Part shown: positions 7,148 to 10,337 of the stretch, piece after piece | Layout: each line of letters begins with the position of its first letter | How positions within the stretch are numbered: the stretch's first letter is position 1 | Assembly (NCBI GenBank): GCA_009924965.1 | Contig: RFQN01000038.1 | Coordinates: forward strand, 1 to 10,337 | DNA length: 10,337 nt | Reading direction: 5' to 3' | Source of the DNA: Verrucomicrobiota bacterium | GTDB taxonomy: Bacteria; Verrucomicrobiota; Verrucomicrobiia; Opitutales; UBA953 | Made by a program: the position numbers and the translations under genes | Notes under the pieces: generated by a model | The model's database searches: none | What the model was told of the DNA's origin: nothing | What the model saw: the letters and a program-made list of their open reading frames with translations, nothing else

Positions 7148-7777
7148 TTACTTCTTCTTTTCCTCGGACTTCTTCTCCGGCTTCTTTTCTCCAACCACTT
7201 CCACGCTAGTGACTTCCACGCGTTCGGTCGGGCTGGAGCGCTCCGGGCCCACGCAGGCGATGGTGGCGATCTTATCGAGGACTTTCTCGCCGTCGACGAG
7301 CTTGCCGAAGGCGGTGTACTTGTTGTTCAGGAAGGAGGCGTCGCCGTGGCAGATGAAGAACTGGCTGCCGGCGCTGTCCGGGTCGGAGGAGCGCGCCATC
7401 GAAAGGACGCCCTTGGTATGGGAGCGGTTGTTGAACTCGGCCTTGATCTTGTAGCCGGGGTCGCCGGTGCCGGGCTGGCCACGGGCGCCGAGCTTCGAGT
7501 TCGGGCAGCCGCCTTGAATCATGAAGCCCTTGATGATGCGGTGGAAGCAGGTGCCTTCGTAGAAACCTTCGCGGGCCAGCTTGAGGAAGTTGTCGACGGT
7601 GCGCGGGGCGACGTCGGGCCAGAACTCGACGGTCATGTCGCCGTAGGTCGTGTGGATGATGGCGCGCGGGGCGGCCTGAGGTGCGGGGGATTCTTTCATG
7701 TTGGTGGAAGGGGTGTCGGCGGCGTGGGCGAGGGCCAGGCCCAGGAGGCACGAGGCGAGCAGGCGGAGGGATTTCAT
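7148..7777 (-). CDS. Secreted cyclophilin-type peptidyl-prolyl isomerase
   Basis: The 209-residue protein speeds cis-trans isomerisation of prolyl bonds, here most likely in the periplasm. A signal peptide (MKSLRLLASCLLGLALAHA, cleavage near 19-20) precedes a short linker and the cyclophilin domain (about 38-195). The active-site block FHRIIKGFMIQGG (78-90) carries the catalytic Arg80 with Phe85 and Gln88, and SQFFI (138-142) supplies another part of the pocket. The human CypA tryptophan position is not tryptophan here (NNKYTAFG), as is common in bacterial cyclophilins, which lowers cyclosporin sensitivity. The last 14 residues are almost all lysine and glutamate. ATG 7777 was chosen because it opens on the signal peptide; the frame extends 90 codons further upstream but that part runs through the divergent gene. 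It is the first gene of the minus-strand pair. Confidence 0.93.
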   Translation of the reverse strand: MKSLRLLASCLLGLALAHAADTPSTNMKESPAPQAAPRAIIHTTYGDMTVEFWPDVAPRTVDNFLKLAREGFYEGTCFHRIIKGFMIQGGCPNSKLGARGQPGTGDPGYKIKAEFNNRSHTKGVLSMARSSDPDSAGSQFFICHGDASFLNNKYTAFGKLVDGEKVLDKIATIACVGPERSSPTERVEVTSVEVVGEKKPEKKSEEKKK

Positions 7778-7868
7778 GCCCACCAGCGAAAGCCCGTAGG
7801 CCCTTGCCGCAACCCCAAACCTCCGCTTGCCACCCCGCCTCAAGGGGGTCACGTTCGGGCCCACAGGT
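7778..7868. promoter_or_regulatory. Divergent control region between the cyclophilin gene and the thi cluster
   Basis: These 91 bases separate the start of the minus-strand cyclophilin gene from the plus-strand thiS start, so they must hold promoters in both directions unless transcription enters from elsewhere. A possible plus-strand -35 element TTGCCA is at 7827-7832, but no good -10 element follows at the usual spacing (CACGTT at 7850-7855). The near-palindrome TTGCCGCAA is at 7804-7812. A 6-base inverted pair CCCTTG (7801-7806) / CAAGGG (7841-7846) is also present. No conserved THI-box sequence was seen. The region is assigned from gene orientation; the sites inside it are guesses. Confidence 0.4.
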
Positions 7869-8069
7869 ATGCGTGTAATCGTCAACGATGAGCCCCGGGA
7901 AACCGCCGCCGGGACCCTCGCCGCCCTGCTCGAGGAGCTGGGCTGCGCCCAAGAGGCCGCCGTGGCCGCCGCCGTCGATGGCCAAGTCGTCCCCCGCAGC
8001 CGCTGGTCGGCCCATATCCTTGTTCCGGGCGCCCAAGTCCTGGTCATCCGCGCCGCGCAAGGCGGTTAA
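7869..8069 (+). CDS. thiS: Sulfur carrier protein ThiS
   Basis: The 66-residue ubiquitin-fold protein is the sulfur carrier of thiazole synthesis. It starts MRVIVNDEPRE, has the conserved AAAVDGQVVPRSRW segment (33-46) and the VPGAQVLVIRAAQGG end (52-66). The C-terminal Gly-Gly is the defining feature: ThiF adenylates it, sulfur is loaded as a thiocarboxylate, and ThiG uses it. ATG 7869 gives the usual family length and begins the first beta strand; an in-frame start 14 codons earlier would add residues foreign to the family. The ribosome site is poor (AGG only one base from the ATG). It opens the thi cluster, and the next start is 3 bases after its stop, which implies coupled expression. The carrier's activating enzyme ThiF is not in this window. 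Confidence 0.93.
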   Translation: MRVIVNDEPRETAAGTLAALLEELGCAQEAAVAAAVDGQVVPRSRWSAHILVPGAQVLVIRAAQGG

Positions 8070-8072
8070 TTC

Positions 8073-8750
8073 ATGCTGAAGTTCATCCAAGGCCTCTTCA
8101 AATCCGAACCCGAAACCCCGGCGCCGGACAACCTCGTCCTCTTCACGCCCACGCGCACGGCTTGGGACGTGAAGACGGTCGTGAAGCTCTTCGACGCGGG
8201 TTTGGGTCGGTTGCATGTCCAGTCGGTCCGCGATTGGAACGTCCGTCAGTACGAAGCCTTTCTGTCGCAGGTCCCGGAGGTCTTCTGGAACCGCATCGTC
8301 CTCGAAGAACAGCCCGACCTCGTGCTCGCCCGGAAGCTGGGTGGGTTCCAGATGCTGCCTGGCGACCGCATCCCGCCGCGCTGGCCCAAGGCCGCCGCGC
8401 TCAGCATGAAGTGCCACTCCTATGACGAGATGCGCAGCACGCCGAAGGGCTGCCGCTACTTGTTCCTGAGCCCGCTCTTCCCGTCCGTCTCCAAGCGCGA
8501 CTACGTGCCGCAACGCACGCACCGCGAATTCCAGGTCATCGTCGAACGCTGGCGCGCCGAAGGCGGTTGCCCGGTCTACGGCTTGGGCGGCATCACGCCG
8601 CAGAACGCCGCGCGCGTGCGCGCCCTCGGCTTCGACGGCATGGCCTTCATCGGCTCGGTCTGGGAGCACGATAAGCCTGTGCAGGCCTTCCTGGAACTCG
8701 AACGCGCGTGGTCGGGCAAGGATGCGCGCAAGCTGAAGCGCAAGCACTGA
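8073..8750 (+). CDS. Degenerate ThiE/TenI-family protein in the thi cluster
   Basis: The 225-residue protein belongs to the thiamine-phosphate-synthase/TenI barrel family, shown by YLFLSPLFPSVSKRDY (129-144), VYGLGGITPQNAARVRALGFDGMAFIG (168-194) and overall length. The canonical ThiE residues are gone. The QxRxK pyrimidine-phosphate motif is LHVQSV (47-52), the magnesium-binding ND is replaced near RIVLEEQPD (74-82), and the GVHLGxxD block is GGFQMLPGD. The TenI catalytic histidine region (G-H-V-F in Bacillus) is S-P-L-F (133-136). It is therefore neither a normal thiamine phosphate synthase nor a classical thiazole tautomerase. Similar degenerate paralogues sit in thi operons of other phyla. 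The next gene, canonical thiE, starts within its stop codon (TGATG), so it is expressed with the pathway. A role as a tautomerase variant, chaperone or regulator is inference. Confidence 0.82.
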   Translation: MLKFIQGLFKSEPETPAPDNLVLFTPTRTAWDVKTVVKLFDAGLGRLHVQSVRDWNVRQYEAFLSQVPEVFWNRIVLEEQPDLVLARKLGGFQMLPGDRIPPRWPKAAALSMKCHSYDEMRSTPKGCRYLFLSPLFPSVSKRDYVPQRTHREFQVIVERWRAEGGCPVYGLGGITPQNAARVRALGFDGMAFIGSVWEHDKPVQAFLELERAWSGKDARKLKRKH

Positions 8751-9370
8751 TGTCCGGCCTGCCGCGCCTGCAGTTCCTCACGCTCGACGCGTCGCCGCTC
8801 GGCCATCGCGACCAAGCGCTGGCGGCGTTGCAGGGCGGGGTCCGCTGGATCCAGTTCCGGACGAAGACGTTGCCCGAGGCCGCCGCGATCGAGGAAGCCG
8901 CGCGCATCGCCGAGCTCTGCCGCGACTACGGCGCGACGTTCATCGTCAACGATTCCCCGCGCATCGCCTTGGCCGCGGAGGCCGATGGCGTCCACCTTGG
9001 GCCGAACGACCCCTCGCCCGCGGAGGCACGCCAACTCCTGGGGGCGTATGCCGTCGTCGGGGTGACCTTGAATTTTCCGGCTCACCTGGAGCGGCTGCGC
9101 GGCGCGGCGGTGGATTACGCCGGCGTTGGTCCGGTACGGGCGACCGCCAGCAAGGCGCAGCTCGCCCCGCTCCATACGCCGGAGTCGCTGTCTGCGCTCA
9201 TCGCCGGGGCGGCGCCTTGTCCTTGCTACGCCATCGGCGGCGTGACGGCCGATGATTTCGCGGCGCTCCGTCGCCAAGGTGCCCACGGCATCGCGGTCAG
9301 CGGTGCCATCGCCTTGGCGGCGGACCCGACGGCGGCTGCCCAGGCCTTAGTGGCGGCGGTTTCCGCCTAG
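8750..9370 (+). CDS. thiE: Thiamine phosphate synthase
   Basis: The 206-residue cytoplasmic enzyme joins hydroxymethylpyrimidine diphosphate with thiazole phosphate to give thiamine phosphate and pyrophosphate. The barrel motifs are in order: WIQFRTK (33-39, pyrimidine and pyrophosphate contacts), FIVND (64-68, Mg ligand D68), ADGVHLGPND (78-87, D87), VVGVTLN (102-108, with Thr where the family usually has Ser), YAGVGPVRATASKA (123-136, phosphate-binding GP..T..K), YAIGGV (160-165) and IAVSGAI (181-187). All catalytic residues expected of a working ThiE are present, in contrast to the upstream paralogue. ATG 8750 overlaps the preceding stop by one base (TGATG) and opens right before the first strand. 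Its stop lies inside the CCTAGGTTT element upstream of thiG. Confidence 0.93.
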   Translation: MSGLPRLQFLTLDASPLGHRDQALAALQGGVRWIQFRTKTLPEAAAIEEAARIAELCRDYGATFIVNDSPRIALAAEADGVHLGPNDPSPAEARQLLGAYAVVGVTLNFPAHLERLRGAAVDYAGVGPVRATASKAQLAPLHTPESLSALIAGAAPCPCYAIGGVTADDFAALRRQGAHGIAVSGAIALAADPTAAAQALVAAVSA

Positions 9371-9389
9371 GTTTTGCGTGCGCGGGCTG

Positions 9390-9416
9390 GACAATTCGGC
9401 CGCGGCTCGGATTGTC
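9390..9416 (+). promoter_or_regulatory. Leader hairpin ahead of thiG, abutting its ribosome-binding site
   Basis: GACAATTCGG (9390-9399) pairs with TCGGATTGTC (9407-9416) as a 10-pair stem with two G-U pairs and a 7-base GC-rich loop. It lies in the 55-base gap between thiE and thiG, and the ribosome site GGAAG (9417-9421) begins on the very next base. No T tract follows, so it is not a typical terminator. It could modulate translation or RNA stability of thiG. Confidence 0.4.
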
Positions 9417-9425
9417 GGAAGTCGG

Positions 9426-10196
9426 ATGTCGTCCCTCCTCCGCATCGCCGATCGCACGTTTGCTTCCCGTCTCTTCACGGGTACGGGCAAGTACGCGTCC
9501 GCCGCCGCCTTGCGCGCCGTGCTCGACGCTTCGGGTGCGGAAGTCGTCACCGTCGCCGTGAAGCGCGTCCGCTTCGGCGCGAAGGACGACGGGATCCTGT
9601 CCGCGCTCGACCCGAAGAAGCACCTGATCCTGCCGAACACCTCGGGCGTGCGTACGGCCAAGGAGGCCATCTTCGCGGCGGAATTGGCCCGCGAGGCGCT
9701 GGGCACTTCTTGGCTGAAGCTGGAGATCCACCCGGATCCTAAGTATCTCATGCCAGATCCGGTTGAGACCTTGGAGGCTTGCCGTGAACTGGTGAAGAAG
9801 GGCTTCACGGTCTTACCGTACATCCACGCCGACCCCGTCCTCGCCAAGCGCCTGGAAGAAGTCGGTGCCGCTGCGGTCATGCCGCTCGGCGCTCCTATCG
9901 GCACGAACCGCGGCCTGCTGTCGCGCGATTTCCTCCGCATCATCATCGAACAGGCCCGCGTGCCCGTCGTCATCGACGCCGGCCTGGGCGCGCCGTCGCA
10001 TGCCGCCGAGGCGATGGAGCTCGGTGCCGACGCGGTTCTCGTGAACACGGGCATTGCTTCCGCCGGCGAGCCCGTGGCGATGGCCCAGGCCTTTGCCATG
10101 GCCGTGCAGGCAGGCCGTCTGGCCCGTGAATCAGGCCTCGGGGCTGGTTCCGTCGCGGCGCAGCCGACCTCCCCGTTGACGGGTTTCCTCGACTGA
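9426..10196 (+). CDS. thiG: Thiazole synthase ThiG
   Basis: The 256-residue cytoplasmic barrel enzyme builds the thiazole phosphate of thiamine from deoxyxylulose phosphate, dehydroglycine and sulfur delivered by ThiS thiocarboxylate. Recognisable blocks are LRIADRTFASRLFTGTGKY (5-23), VTVAVKRV (41-48), LPNTSGVRTAKEA (69-81), WLKLEIHPDPKYLMPD (96-111, with K98 the likely Schiff-base lysine), PYIHADPVLAKRLEEVG (131-147), VMPLGAPIGTNRGL (151-164), VVIDAGLGAPSHAAEAMELGADAVLVNTGI (181-210). Length is typical. ATG 9426 is preferred over an in-frame GTG at 9378 because it has the ribosome site GGAAG four bases upstream and matches the family start; the GTG would make the leader hairpin part of the protein. 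The partner ThiH or ThiO that supplies dehydroglycine is not in the window. The gene ends 4 bases before the next start. Confidence 0.95.
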   Translation: MSSLLRIADRTFASRLFTGTGKYASAAALRAVLDASGAEVVTVAVKRVRFGAKDDGILSALDPKKHLILPNTSGVRTAKEAIFAAELAREALGTSWLKLEIHPDPKYLMPDPVETLEACRELVKKGFTVLPYIHADPVLAKRLEEVGAAAVMPLGAPIGTNRGLLSRDFLRIIIEQARVPVVIDAGLGAPSHAAEAMELGADAVLVNTGIASAGEPVAMAQAFAMAVQAGRLARESGLGAGSVAAQPTSPLTGFLD

Positions 10197-10200
10197 TTCC

Positions 10201-10337
10201 ATGGCGGCCAAGCCTGGACGACTCCGCGCCGACGAGCTCCTGCTGAAGCTCCACTTGGCCCCGTCGCGTTCCGTGGCGCAGGCGCTGATCTTGGCGGGCA
10301 AGGTGCGCTCCGGCCCGGACAGCGTGGTGCAGAAAGC
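10201..10337 (+). CDS. tlyA: TlyA-family S4-domain rRNA methyltransferase, N-terminal part (partial)
   Basis: Only the first 45 codons are present; the gene runs off the right edge. The translation has the S4 RNA-binding pattern of TlyA/FtsJ-like methyltransferases: RADELLLKLHLAPSRSVAQA (9-28) then LILAGKVRSG (29-38), matching the usual R-x-D-x-L-L-x(5)-L-A-x-S-R-x-x-A-x-x-x-I-x-x-G-x-V order. TlyA proteins methylate 2'-OH positions on ribosomal RNA and are often annotated as haemolysin A. The catalytic Rossmann domain lies outside the window, so another S4-domain protein (for example a pseudouridine synthase or YlmH-type protein) is possible. It starts 4 bases after the thiG stop, which suggests co-transcription with the thiamine cluster. 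Confidence 0.7.
   Translation, partial: MAAKPGRLRADELLLKLHLAPSRSVAQALILAGKVRSGPDSVVQK

Noticed and set aside
7778..7868. Possible TPP riboswitch ahead of thiS
   Set aside because: The conserved CUGAGA-type and related core segments were not found, and 91 bases is short for the full element plus expression platform.
7272..8747. 491-codon open frame on the minus strand through the cyclophilin, thiS and TenI-like genes
   Set aside because: It crosses real genes on both strands in the wrong frame and its translation is Arg/Pro-rich without any fold signature.
9378..9425. GTG start for thiG adding 16 residues
   Set aside because: The extra residues do not fit the family start; ATG 9426 has a ribosome site and the canonical MxxLRIADRTF-type beginning.
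1..10337. tRNA or rRNA genes, CRISPR arrays, insertion-sequence ends, integrase or transposase genes
   Set aside because: None was recognised on either strand; the window is nearly filled by ordinary protein genes with small gaps.

Overview
The window is a GC-rich, densely packed stretch of chromosome from a Gram-negative bacterium. Outer-membrane proteins, signal peptides and a TolC-type exporter show the envelope type. Gene style, the GC-rich third codon positions and the degenerate second ThiE-like protein fit a Verrucomicrobiota (Opitutae-like) genome, but that placement is an inference from general impression and was not tested. No mobile element, CRISPR array, tRNA or rRNA was seen, and no gene-free stretch exceeds 300 bases.

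Left part (1-970): the 3' end of a gene that reads like the C-terminal MGS domain of carbamoyl-phosphate synthase large subunit (carB), then an FKBP-type peptidyl-prolyl isomerase closed by a clear hairpin terminator. The carB-like reading loses its family match about 15-20 residues before its stop, and the FKBP lacks the signal peptide expected of its type, so this junction deserves a check.

Centre (1014-6523): one compact plus-strand operon. It encodes a TolC-like outer-membrane channel, a MacA-like periplasmic adaptor, an ABC ATPase, a MacB/FtsX-type permease and a secreted alpha/beta-hydrolase. Four junctions are 4-base ATGA overlaps or a 2-base gap, so the genes are very probably co-transcribed and translationally coupled. 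The first four make a complete tripartite envelope exporter with ATPase and permease as separate proteins. The hydrolase is the unusual extra member. A strong bidirectional terminator (6544-6570) ends the operon and also serves the convergent genes.

Minus-strand pair (6589-7777): a secreted cyclophilin-type isomerase followed by a small outer-membrane beta-barrel protein. The 91-base gap at 7778-7868 is a divergent control region.

Right part (7869-10337): a thiamine thiazole/coupling cluster on the plus strand: thiS, a degenerate ThiE/TenI-family paralogue, canonical thiE, and thiG preceded by a leader hairpin. The 5' end of a tlyA-like S4-domain rRNA methyltransferase gene follows after 4 bases. 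ThiS carries sulfur for ThiG, ThiG makes the thiazole, and ThiE joins it to the pyrimidine. The degenerate paralogue may be a tautomerase-like or regulatory member. thiC, thiD, thiF and thiH/thiO are not in the window. Most of the window is ordinary housekeeping and transport content. The best leads are the degenerate ThiE/TenI protein, the carB/FKBP junction, the exporter-coupled hydrolase and the thiG leader. No clearly new system was found.
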